Source of the DNA: Sapria himalayana
Lineage: Eukaryota; Streptophyta; Magnoliopsida; Malpighiales; Rafflesiaceae
Length of the DNA: 64,000 nt
Assembly: GCA_029783825.1 (NCBI GenBank)
Contig: JAREIK010000686.1
Location: forward strand, 152,160 to 216,159
Direction of reading: 5' to 3'
In this document: positions 13,201 through 25,100 of the stretch, in pieces
Numbering within the stretch: position 1 is the first letter of the stretch
Layout: each line of letters begins with the position of its first letter
Notes under the pieces: generated by a model
Seen by the model: the letters and a program-made list of their open reading frames with translations, nothing else
What the model was told of the DNA's origin: nothing
Database searches by the model: none
Made by a program: the position numbers and the translations under genes

Positions 13201-14597
13201 TATTAAGATTATCATAACTAAATACAGTATTCACATAAAAAAAATTAAAAATTGGTATATTTTCAAAGTTTATAACCTTCAAAAATGACAAAAATAAATT
13301 TTTTGTTATATCATTGTTTAAATAAAACTTATAAACCATTATAAGCCTAAATACATAAATATCTAAACTCCTAAATCCCGAAGCCCCTAAATACCTAAAC
13401 CTTTAAACAAGTAAACCTTAAATATAATTTAAATAATTTATAGAAATATTAATTTCAAAATAAATTATAAGTGATACAAATATAATTTAAATAATATATT
13501 TTTCATCATAAAAACATATAAGTTTATAAAATGATGCAAAAACTAAAAAAAAATTATTATTTAGTAATAAATTTTACTTTGATTATGAATCATTTAGGTT
13601 TTTAATTATATTTAAATTTATATCTATCATATTAATAATAGTTTATTAATTTATTTTTTGATAATTGATATACTATCTATCAATAAATTTGTTTATATTT
13701 AGTTTATATTATATATAGTTATAATATTTATTATTACAAAATATTGTATTCACATTTTAAAAAAATTTTAAAATTATTATATTTTCAAATGTTATAACTT
13801 TTAAAAATTTTAAAAAATATCAAAAATAAATTTTTTATTATTTCATTGTTTGAATAAAATCTATATAAACCATTAAATGCCTAAATACGTAAATCAATAA
13901 CTTCTAAATCTCGAAAACCCTAAATAGATAATATTTTTAAACATGTATATACTTAAATAATAAATAATAAATAATAAATCTCATTTTTATTTTTTTCATT
14001 ATACTTTTAAATATTCATTTTAATCATTTATTTGTTTATTTTTATATAAATATTAATTACAAAATAAATTTTAAGTTCCACAAATATAATTTATATAAAT
14101 TATTTTTCAACAAAAAAATATAGATAAATTAATAAAAGAAGAAAAAAATTTAAAACAAAAAAATATAATATAGTCATATATTTTTCATTGTTACTGAATC
14201 ATTTTAGGTTTTGTAATTATATTTTAATTGATATCTAACTTATTACTAATAGATTATTAAATTATTTTTTGATCATTATTAGAATATTTTTCAATAAAAA
14301 TGTTTATATTGAATTTATATGATATATAAATTAAATAATTATAATAACTAAATATTGTATCCACTTTTGAAAAAAAGTTTTAAAATTTTATATTTTCAAA
14401 GGTTATAACCTTTGAACACGTGAAAAAATAAAATTTTTTTTTGTTATTTCATTGTTTAAATAAAACCTATAAATCACTAAATGCCTAAACACGTAAATCA
14501 CTAAACTACAATATCCCGATACACCTATATAGATAATCCTTTAAACCGATATACCCTAAATAATAATTAATATAAAAAATTCATTTTGATTGTTAAG

Positions 14598-14663
<66 letters not shown>

Positions 14664-15689
14664 TATAAAATAAATTATGAGTTAAAAATATAATTTATAA
14701 AAATTATTTTTCATCAAAAAATAGATAAGCTTATAAAAAGAATAAAAATTTAAAAATAAATAATTATTATTAAGTAAAATATTTTGCTTTGCTTTTGAAT
14801 CATTTTTGGTTTTGATATTATATTTTAAGTAATATCAATCTTATTCATAATAGATTTTTAATTTATTTTTTGGTAATTATTAGAATATCTATGAAAAAAA
14901 TTGTTTATATTGAATTTATTTGATATATAATTATTATGATTATTATAAATAAATATTGTATTAACTTTTGAAAAAATTAAAAATTATTATATTTTCAAAG
15001 GTTTAATCTTAAAAAATGAGAAAGAATACAAAAAATAAATTTTTTGTTATATCTTTTTTAAATAAAACCTATAGGCCACCAAATGTTTACTTACTTAAAA
15101 TAGTAGATCATAAAACCCGAAACCCATAAATACATAAACCTTATAATAGCTATATACTACTTAATAAATAATAAATCTCATTTTTATTTCTATTTATTAT
15201 AATTTTAAATATTCATTTTAATTATTTATATTTTAATTTTTAGAAAAATTAATTACAAAATAAATATCGAGTGAGACAGATATTATTTAAATAATTTATT
15301 TTAATCATAAGAAAATATAAGCTTATAAAAAGATGGAAAAATTTAAAAATTATATATTATTATTTAGTAATATATATTTTTTTGATTTTGAATCATTTTG
15401 TGTATTGTAAATATATTTTAATTAATATTTATATTATTAATAATAGTTTATTAATTTAATTTTTGTTCATTATTATAATATCTATCATTAAAATTATTTA
15501 TATTGAATTTATATGATATATAATTAATAAGATTAATATAATTATACATGGTATTCACATTTCAAAAAATTTTTATTTTTATTTTATAAATAAAACCTAT
15601 ATACCACTAAATGCCTAAAAACATAAATTGCTAAACTTTTAAACGACAAAACCCCTAAATAATCGATCCATTAAACTAGTATACCATAT
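10247..15689 (+). repeat. AT-rich satellite, forward block 3
   Basis: Palindromes start near 10746, 11482, 12080, 12680 (degenerate), 13260, 13782, 14393 and 14992. The next one, expected near 15565, is deleted. The first dimer matches the one after hAT-1. The monomer at 11571-11578 is an intact empty hAT target (CTAAATGC then ATACACAG). Monomers near 13340 lack the early AT-rich body and are about 525-575 bp long. A (TA)n tract lies at 14598-14660. This block is paralogous, with gaps, to 30097-34432. Confidence 0.9.
14598..14660. repeat. (TA)n microsatellite
   Basis: About 60 bp of alternating TA with two short interruptions, replacing the usual AT-rich body sequence of this monomer. The sister monomer near 33330 has only a short TATATA here, so the expansion is local. 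Confidence 0.9.
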
Positions 15690-16273
15690 ATAATTGTTGA
15701 GAAATTGTGCTTCCACAGTAGTGAGATTGAGATACAGAAACACAGAAACAACATAAAACAAGCAATATATATATCACAATTCTGCAACCATCAATGATAG
15801 AATTAAAAAACGAGAAAAAAAATACCCAAAATAATGTGTTTCGCTAGTCGCTCAGTATGACTAGCTAAATCCACTAGAAAATGCTTATGCATTATATATT
15901 AAAGCAACAGAAATGTCTTACAGTATGTAGCACACAGAATAGTCGGGATAAATCACATAGAGAGAAGAGAGAGAGACGATGAATAGTTCCACGTGTCCAA
16001 AAATAGCCACCCAAAAATAAAATTACAAAACATTTTATATTAAAATTTCTCTCGGTTCATTTAACGGGAGCGGGTCGGATCATGAGACGGGTCAGGCTCT
16101 ACTCCAATTTTGGCCAGCTATCTGGTCAGTGAAACCTCTGTTATTGTACTACTGCTGCATCCCCAGCCTCTTAATATTTCCTTTCCTACACTTACATGAA
16201 ACTATTAAAAAAGAAAAAATTTTTGCTTATACAAACATATTATCAAAAAATAAATTACATATACAGCAATAAT
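15690..16273 (-). mobile_element. solo LTR, copy 1, Ty1-copia-like, with ATAAT target duplication
   Basis: The 574-bp element at 15695-16268 is bounded by a perfect 5-bp duplication ATAAT (15690-15694 and 16269-16273). Read on the minus strand it starts TGCTGTATAT and ends CTCAACA, giving the TG...CA ends of an LTR. No primer-binding site, polypurine tract or gag-pol sequence is attached, so I call a solo LTR. Copia-like affinity is inferred from the CTCAACA end and the CACGT-bearing interior, and is not certain. It contains an imperfect hairpin around CGCTAGTC/GACTAGC near 15842-15870. Confidence 0.82.
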
Positions 16274-19200
16274 AAATCTCAAATCTCATTTTAATTTGTA
16301 TTCATTATAATTTTAAATATTCATTTTAAATATTTATTAGTTTTTTTATATAGATATTAATTACAAAATAAATAATTAGTCAGACAAATATAATATTAAT
16401 AATTTACTTTAAAAAAAATATAATCTTATAAAAAGAAGTAAAAATTTAAAAAAAAATTATTATTTAGTAATAAATTTTACTTTGATTTTGAATCATTTTA
16501 GGTTTTGTAATTATATTTTAGTTTATATCTATCATATTAATAATAGTTTATTAATTTATTTTTTGATAATTGATATCATATCTATCAATAGAATTATTTA
16601 TAATTAGTTTATATTATATATAATTATAATGATTATTATTACTAAATATTGTATTCACATTTTAAAAAAATTTTAAAATTATTATATTTTCAAATGTTAT
16701 AACCTTTGAAAATGTGAAAAAATAACAAAAATAATTTTTTTGTTATTTCATTGTTTAAATAAATCCTATAAACCACTAAATGCCTAAATACATAAATCAA
16801 TAACTCCTAAATCTTGAAAACCCTACATAGATAATGAATTTAAATAGGTATAACATAAATAATAAATAATAAATCTCAATATTATTTTTTTTCATTATAA
16901 TTTATAATATTCTTTTTAATTATTTATTTTTACAGAATAAATTGAGATATTTTGTTTATTTTTATATAATTATTAATTACAGAATAAATTGAGTTAGACA
17001 AATATAATTTATATAATTATTTTTCATCAAAAAAATATAGATAAACTTTTTAAAAGAAAAAAAATTCAAAACAAAAAAAATATTATATAGTAATATATTT
17101 TGCTTTATTTCTTAATCATTTTAGGTTTCATAATTATATTTAAATTGGCATCTATCTTATTAATAATACATTATTAATTTATTCTTTGATCATTATTATA
17201 ATATTTACCAATAAAAATATTTATATTGAATTTATATGTTATATAAATATAATGATTATTATAACTAAATATAGTATTCAATTTTGAAAAAAAATTAAAA
17301 AATTAATATATTTTCAAAGGTTATAACCTTTGAAAATATCAAAAAATAAAATAAATAAATTTTTTGATATTTTTTTTAAATAACACATAAAAACCTCTAA
17401 ATGCATACACAGTTAAATCAGTAGACTCATAAACCCCGTAATGCAAAAATACATAAACCATTAAACCGCTATATACTACTTAATAATTAATAAATCTAAT
17501 TTTTAATTCTATTTATTATAATTTTAAATATTCATTTTGATTATTTATTAGTTTATTTTTATAGAAATATTTATTACAAAATAAATTATGAGTGCAACAA
17601 ATATATTTTAAAATATATATATGCTTATAAAAGAAGTAAAAATTTAAAAATTAAAAATTGTTTTCCAGAAATATATTTTACTATAATTTTGAATCAATTT
17701 TTTTTTGTAATTATTTTTTAATTAATATCTAACTTAATATCAATAGTTTATGAATTTAATTATGATCATTATTATAATATATATCAATAAAATTGTTTAT
17801 TTAATTTATATGATATATAATTATTAATATTATTATAACTAAGTATTGTATTTACATTTCAAAAAATTTTTAATATTATTATATTTTCAAAGGTTATAAA
17901 CTATGAAAATGAAAAAAAATTATAAAATTTTTTTTGATATTATATTTTTTTTAATAAAATGTAAAAACCATTAAAAGCTTAAAAACATAAATTGCTAAAA
18001 TCCTAAATGAAAAAAACTGATAAATACTTAAACCATTAAACTGGTATATAGTAATAATAAATCATAAATCTCATTTTAAATTTTATACAGTATAATTTTA
18101 CAATTTTATTTTAATTATTTATCAGATTATTTTTATAGAAATATTAATTACAAAATAAATTATTAGTGAGACACATCTAATTTAAATTAAAATAGTATCC
18201 CAAAATAATAAATAATAAATAATAAATCTCAATTTTTTTCATTATAATTTTAAATATTCATTTTAATTAATTAATTAATTATTTATTTATTTATAAATAA
18301 TAATTACAAAATAAATTGAGCTAGACAAATAATTTATATAAATTATTTTTCATCAAATAATTATAGATAAACTTTTTAAAAGAAAAAAAATTTTAAAAAC
18401 AAAATATTATTATATAGTAATATATTTTGCTTTGCTTATGAATTATTTTAGGTTGTGTAATTATATTTTAATTGATATCTATCATATTAATAATAGATTA
18501 TTAATTTATTCTTTGATCATTATTAGAATATTTATCAATAAAATTGTTTATATTGATTTTACATGATATATAATTATAAAGATTATTATAACTAAATATT
18601 TTATTTACATTTGAAAATAATTTAAAAATTATTATATTTTTAAAGGTTATCATCTTTGAAAATGAGATAAAATCACAAAAATAAATTTTTTGTTATTTTA
18701 TTGTTTATATAAAACCTATAAACAACTAAATGCCTAAATGCTTAAATCATTAAACTTCTAAACCCCAAAACCCTTAAATACTTAAACATTTAAACCATCT
18801 TTAAATGTTTAAGTATTTATAAATAATATAAAAATATCTATCAATAAATAATAGTTTATTAATTTATTTTTTGATCATTATTATATTTATATTTAGTTTA
18901 TTAATATCTATCAATAAAATTGTTTATTTTTAATTTACATGATATATAATTATTAATTTTATTATAACTAAATATTGAATTCACATTTGAAAAAAATTTA
19001 AAAATTATTATATTTATAAAGGTTATAACCTTGAAAAATTGATAACAAATTTGAAAATTAATTTTTTTGTTATTTCATTATTTAAATAAAACATATAAAC
19101 TACTAAATGCCTAAACACTTAAATCACTACTCTCCTAAACTCCTAAATACTTAAACCATTAAACGAGTATATCCTAAATAATTAATCATAAATCTCATTT

Positions 19201-19737
19201 TTATTTGTATTCTTTATAATTTTAATATTCATTTTAATTATTTATTAGTTTATTTTTATAGAAATATTAATTGCAAAAAAAAATTATGAATGAGACAAAT
19301 ATAATTTAAATAATTTATCTTCATCAAAAAAATGTATAAGCTTATAAAAAGAATCAAAAATTTAAAAATAAAAAATTATTATTTAGTAATAAATATTTTA
19401 CTTTGATTTTGAATCATTTTAGGTTTTGCAAATATATTTTAACTAATATCAATCTTATTAATAATAGTTTATTAATCTATTTTATGATCAGTATTATAAT
19501 ATCGATCAATAAAATTATTTATATTGAATTTACATGATATTTAATTTTTTAGATTATTATAATTAAATATTGTATTAACATTTGAAAAAAAAATAAAAAT
19601 TATAATATTTTCAATGGTTATAACCTTGAAAATAAGAAAAAATCATAAAAATAATTTTTTTGTTATTTAATTATTTAAATAAAACCTATAAACCACAAAA
19701 TACCTAAATAATTAAATTACTAAACTCCTAAACCCTG
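16274..19737 (+). repeat. AT-rich satellite, forward block 4
   Basis: Palindromes start near 16687, 17311 (perfect 32 bp at 17308-17339), 17884, 18637, 19013 and 19606. The monomer at 17397-17404 is an empty hAT target and is preceded by the unusual variant ATAACACATA, which recurs only at the left edge of hAT-3. The interval between 18637 and 19013 is short because of a fold-back rearrangement at 18775-18819. The block ends abruptly at the non-satellite insertion. Confidence 0.9.
18775..18819. repeat. fold-back: 20-bp perfect inverted repeat with 5-bp loop
   Basis: The arms 18775-18794 and 18800-18819 are exact inverse complements separated by CCATC. The left arm is normal telomere-like tract (TAAATACTTAAACATTTAAA). 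The right arm is its inverse, after which the monomer resumes several hundred bases further on in the consensus. No other monomer has this inversion. Confidence 0.9.
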
Positions 19738-21025
19738 ATACTACTCCACCACAAACACATAGCGAATGACCATAGTACACACGTGCACATATTCTTGTCC
19801 ATTTTGGTGTAGCATTTAGAGGGGCCAGCAAGTCCTGGAAGCAGCCAGAAGTATGGGCCACCAGCTTGTAGAGGGCCCCACTAGAAAGTCGGGATGATAA
19901 CATACAGACAACTGACGAGATCGAGCAAAGTGTCGGGAGTAAACCCATGAGTAGCTAGGAGTGGGTCTCACTAGCCCTATCAGGCAGCATAGAGGGCAAC
20001 CCAACCATCGCCATACAGGATTAGCAGGTAATCCATGATTAATTAGAGAGGCTGAAAAATCTAAAGCATCACAAAGCAGGGCGAGTAAGCAATGGAGTCC
20101 AGACCAGCCATACGGGAGCAAAAGATTCAAACTTGTAGTTTATGTTTGTAGTCTTATTTGTATTTTGGACTTTGTATGCACCATGTACTTGTAGAGAGGG
20201 ATCATTACATACTCACACACACAATCTTGTATGTTCTCTATGTAGCATGCAATGAGGGCAACTGGACCCATGAGTATCTCTAAGTGGGGCCCACTAATGC
20301 ATTTTATAAATACACATTAGGCGATGCTGAACTCCCTGGAGCAGAAGACTGAACTTTATAGCATATTGTATTTTACTTGTATTCTAGCTTGATTGTACGC
20401 ATAGATAATTAGACTATCAGATGGACCTCATCACACATGCACACCGATGCATGAATATTTTTTGATATTTTGTCGGTACAACATACAGCCGCATCTTGGA
20501 GCTTGAGGAGTAAGGATTCTAACGCAAGAGATACTTCTTTGAGGATCTTTGGAGCAAATGAATGTGGAATTCAAAGGTGAGAATGAATTGACAAAGTGTC
20601 ATAGATATGGACTTGTGGATTTATGGGTATTCAGTTTTACATGTATTCCATTGCATAGCAATGACATAGGCAAACGCTTGATGATGCATGTCACACACAT
20701 GCACAATCTTATATTTGCATTGTTTTAATATGGTGCATCATTCAGGTTCCTCCAAATGGCTTGGAAAAATCTGAATGGAAAGGATGCTGTGCGCATAATG
20801 ACTCAATGCCAACTCTCAAGTCCTGGAATTGCATGTGATTTTAGTTGTATTAGTACGCTTGGAATTCTTAGGCATTATGTTTTTTTAAGTATTTTATGCA
20901 TAGAATCATTAAGGTGCATAAGATTTGGAGGGCTAGCCTAAATTAGTCAGCATTTTAGTCTCTTGTAAGTTGTGTGCCTAAATGATAAATAAAGTGTGTA
21001 TTTTCCAAAAAAAAAACAAAAAAAA
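19738..21025 (+). mobile_element. unclassified polyadenylated insertion (retroposed transcript or retroelement fragment)
   Basis: Non-satellite DNA of much more balanced base composition replaces the array from about 19738. It ends in an A run (21007-21016, then a C, then eight more A) preceded by AATAAA at 20988-20993, the signature of a reverse-transcribed, polyadenylated RNA on the plus strand. A TATAAATA at 20305-20312, after a GC-rich stretch, resembles a pol II or LTR core promoter. No open frame carries a recognisable domain; ORFs of 60-100 codons on both strands look fortuitous. I found no target duplication, so the 5' limit is approximate. It may be a retropseudogene, a non-coding RNA copy, or part of a LINE or LTR element. 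Confidence 0.6.
20988..21025 (+). terminator. polyadenylation signal and templated poly(A)
   Basis: AATAAA is followed 14 bases later by ten A, one C and eight A. The A run is genomic, which implies integration of a polyadenylated copy. Confidence 0.7.
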
Positions 21026-21075
21026 CCATAAACTATATCCCTGGTCCATAAACCCTAAATCCTAAATCTCATGTT
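21026..21075 (+). repeat. probable satellite remnant between two insertions
   Basis: The stretch has CATAAACCCTAAATCC and TAAATCTCAT, the wording found where the telomere-like tract passes into the AT-rich body. It suggests the flanking non-satellite pieces are two separate insertions. The match is short. Confidence 0.35.
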
Positions 21076-22183
21076 TTGCAGTTTTATAATCCAATGACTA
21101 AGTGTTAAATTTAAATTGAAATTCACAACTTTTAGGAATGTCACAGATTTATCTTTTTGTATATTTAACACAAAGTCATGCCTCAAGGGGTGAGTTATGG
21201 TTTCAGTCTCTTTCTTGCTTTAGATTATTGTAGCATTAGCAATGGTCATGATTGTATATTTTGTCTCTAGAACATAAAGTCATATCAATGAGAATATGCC
21301 ATAACTTGTGTATCTCTGTTGAACATATTGTAATGGCTTAAAGAATGATCTTGAATACATATTTAATTACTATAATACTTGGTCACTGTATTGGATATGA
21401 CCATAGCTTGTGCATTTTATCTTTATATTGCAAAGTCATTGCACTAGGAATGATTGTAACTTTGGACATTCCTCATGAACAAAAGTGATGACCCTATAAA
21501 TAGTAAAAGCTCAAGTACTACTCTTTATAACATTCTATATCTAAAATTCTTGGGATTGGAAATATCACTATGGCATTTTTTTTTGATTTGTGACCTCAAG
21601 TGTCAATATGCAAGACTAATATTTCGAGCAATGATTAAAATCTTTTATACATTTGAATATGATTCATTTACACCTTTTTGGGTAATGTGAGATGGTATAC
21701 ATAACTCATTTAATATAAAAAGAAAGAAATGATACTTTTCATATCCACGAGGATATAAAAAAAGGCTTAGACATGCCAATAAAATAAATTTTTTGATTCT
21801 TGATTGAATGAGAGCCCATACTTCTTGCACTACCCAAACCACCCTGGGGGTAGTTTGTACTAATAGCCTACACGGTGGTAATTTTTTTCGAGGAGAAGTA
21901 TGTTTTAAAAAAATTGCTTTGAGTGTGTGCATTAAAGATATTTTAGAAGAAATTACAATAATCAATATAAATAGCATCCTCAACAAATAGCTATTTCAAC
22001 ACATAGGGGTACAACATTAGTTTGGTCTGTTAGTGTACATGAGTGAAATTACCTTTGTAGCCTAGTGATTCAACATCAAATATGATGAGACATAATAGAG
22101 ATAAAGTAAAAGCTCCTATTATTTTGGTTAGAGCTTTAGCAATCATTCTTGAGTTGAGAAAGGAACAAAATAAATAATTTTAA
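21076..22183. other. unclassified single-copy-looking DNA
   Basis: About 1.1 kb with moderate AT content and no satellite landmarks, ending where the array resumes at TTATTCAGTATAATTTT. The longest frames are 71 codons (21475-21690, plus) and 113 codons (21645-21986, minus). Neither shows a domain I recognise and I do not call a gene. There are no clear terminal repeats, and nothing resembling plastid or mitochondrial genes was recognised. It could be host DNA trapped by recombination or the interior of an old element. Confidence 0.5.
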
Positions 22184-25100
22184 TTATTCAGTATAATTTT
22201 ATTTGTTATTTTAATTATTTATCAGTTTATTTTTATAGAAATATTAATTACAAAATTTATTATTAGTGAGACAGATCTAATTTAAATTAAACCGGTATAT
22301 CCTAAATAATAAAGAATAAATCTCATTTTTTTTCATTTTAATTTTAAATATTCAAATTTAATTATTTATTTTTTTTATTTTTATATAAATAGTAATTACA
22401 AAATAAATTATGAGTTACACAAATATAATTTATATAAATTATTTTCACCAAAATAATATAGATAAACTTTTTAAAAGAAAAAAAAAATTCAAAACAAAAA
22501 ATTATTATATAGTAATATATTTTGCTTTGCTTCTGAATCATTTTAGGTTTTGTAAATATATTTTAAATGGTATATATCTTATTAATAATAGATTATTATT
22601 TTATTTTTTCATCATTATTAGAATATTTATCAATAAAAATGTTTATATTGAATTTATATGATATAATCATAATGATTATTATGACTAAATATTGTATTCA
22701 CTTTTGAAAAAAATTTTAAAATAATTAAATTTTCAAAGGTTATAACCTTTGAAAATTTAATTATTTTAAAATTTATAAAATTAATTTATAACCTTTGAAA
22801 ATGTGAAAAAATAAAAAAAGTAAATTTTTTGTTATTTCATTTTTTAAATAAAACCTATAGATCATTAAATGCTTACTTACTTAAATAATTAAGCTCATAT
22901 ATACCGAACCCCCTAAATACATACACCTTTTAACAGCTATATAATACTAAATAAATAATTAATCTCATTTTTATTTCTATTTATTATAATTTTATAAATT
23001 AATTTTAATTATTTATAGTTTAATTTTTTAGAAAAATTAATTACAAAATAAATATCGAGTGAGACAAATATTATTTTAATAATTTATTTTAATAAAAAAA
23101 AATATAAGCTTATAAAAAGAAGAAAAATTATAAAAATTAAATATTATTATTTAGTAATATATTTTGATTTGATTTTGAATCATTTTGTGTTATGTAAATA
23201 TATTTTTATTAATATTTATATTATTAATAATAGTTTATTAATTTAATTTTTGTTCATTATTATAATATCCTTCATTAAAATTGTTTATATTGAATTTATA
23301 TGATATATAATTATTATGATTATAATTATACATAGTATTCACATTTCAAAAAATTTAAAAAATTATTTTATTTTTAAAGGTTATAAACTTTGAAAATCAG
23401 AAAAAATCTAAAAAAAATTTTTTATTTTTATTATATTAATAAAACCTATAAACCATTAAATACCTAAAAACATAAATTGATAAACTTTTAAACGACAAAA
23501 CTTTTAATTAATCAAACCATTAAACCTATATACCACATTATAATAAATCATAAATCTCATTTTAATTTGTATTCATTATAATTTTAAATATTCATTTTAA
23601 TTATTTATTAGTTTATTTTTTATAGAAATATTAATTACAAAATAAATAATGAGCGAGACAACTAAAATTTTAATAATTTATTTTTAATCAAAAAAAGTAT
23701 AAGCTTATAAAAAGAAGTAAAAATCTAAAAACAAAAAATTATTATTTAGTAATATAGTTTACTTTGATTTTGAATCATTATATATAGGTTTTGCAATTAT
23801 ATTTTAATTGCTATCAATCTTATAAAAAATAGTTTATTAATTTATTATTTGATCAATTTTATAATATCTAACAATAAAATTACTTATATTTAATTTAAAT
23901 GTCTTATAGTTATTAAGATTATTATAAGTAAATATTATATTTACATTTGTAAAAAATTTAAAAATTATTATATTTTCAAAGGTTATAACCTCCAAAAATG
24001 ATAAAAAATCACAAAAATAATTCTTTTATTATTTAAATAAAACTTATAAACCACTAAATGCCTAAACATTTAAATCTCTACACTCCTAAACCCCAAAACC
24101 ACCTAAATACTTAAACCATTAAACCTATATAACCTAAATAATAAATAATAAATCTCATTTTTATTTGTTTTCATTATAATTTTAAATATTGATTTTAATT
24201 ATTTTTTTAGTTTATTTTTATAGAAATATTAATGACAAAATAAATAATGAGTGAGACATATATAATTTAAATAAATTATTTTTTATGAAAAAAAATATAA
24301 GCTTATAAAAATAAACAAAAGTTCAAAAAATTTAAATTTTATTTAGTAATATAATTTACTTTGATTTTGAATTATTTTGGGTTCTGCAAATATATTTTAA
24401 TTAATATCTGTCTTATTAATAATAGTTTATTAATTTATTTTTTGATCATCAAAATAATATATATTAATAAAATTTGTTATATTGAATTTACATCAAATAT
24501 AATTATTAAGATTATTATAACTAAGTATTGTATTCATATTTTAGAACTATTAAAAAATTATTGTATTTTCAAAGGTTATAACCTTTGAAAATCACAAAAA
24601 TTCATAAAAAAAAATTTTTATTATTACATTGTTTAAATAAAACCTATAAATCAATAAATAAAACCTAAATGTGTAAACATATAAATCAATAAACTCATTA
24701 AACCCAAAACCACAATAAACTTAAACCATTAAATAGGTATACCCTAAATAATAAATCATAAGTCTCATTTTTATTAGTATTCTTTATAATTTTATATATA
24801 CATTTTAATTATTTATTAGTTTATTTTTATAGAAATATAAATTAAAAAATAAATTAATAGTGAGAAAAATATAATTTAAATAATTTATTTTTCATCAAAA
24901 AATATATAAGCTTATAAATGGATACAAAAATTTAAAAATTAAAAATTAAAAATTAAAATTTAGTAAAATATTTCACTTTGATTTTCAATCATTTTAGGTT
25001 TTTTAAATATATTTTAAATAATATTTATCTTATTAATAATTGTTTAATAATCTTTTGTATGATCATTATTATAATATATATCAATATAATTGTTTAGATT

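Noticed and set aside
10247..15689. Short open reading frames of 60-80 codons within satellite, rich in Ile, Asn, Tyr and Lys
   Set aside because: They recur at the same monomer position on both strands with frequent breaks and have low-complexity composition. They reflect the base composition of the repeat, not coding.
15695..16268. Complete LTR retrotransposon
   Set aside because: There is no second LTR, primer-binding site, polypurine tract or coding region between the ATAAT duplications; 574 bp fits a solo LTR.
19816..20130. 104-codon minus-strand frame and the overlapping frame 19712-19948
   Set aside because: They overlap each other in different frames, oppose the polyadenylation direction, and show no domain.
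21645..21986. 113-codon minus-strand frame as a gene
   Set aside because: It has no recognisable domain, has a composition like non-coding AT-rich DNA, and lies opposite another open frame.
21076..22183. Plastid or mitochondrial insertion
   Set aside because: I recognised no organelle gene, tRNA or rRNA in the segment. A search would be needed to exclude intergenic organelle DNA.
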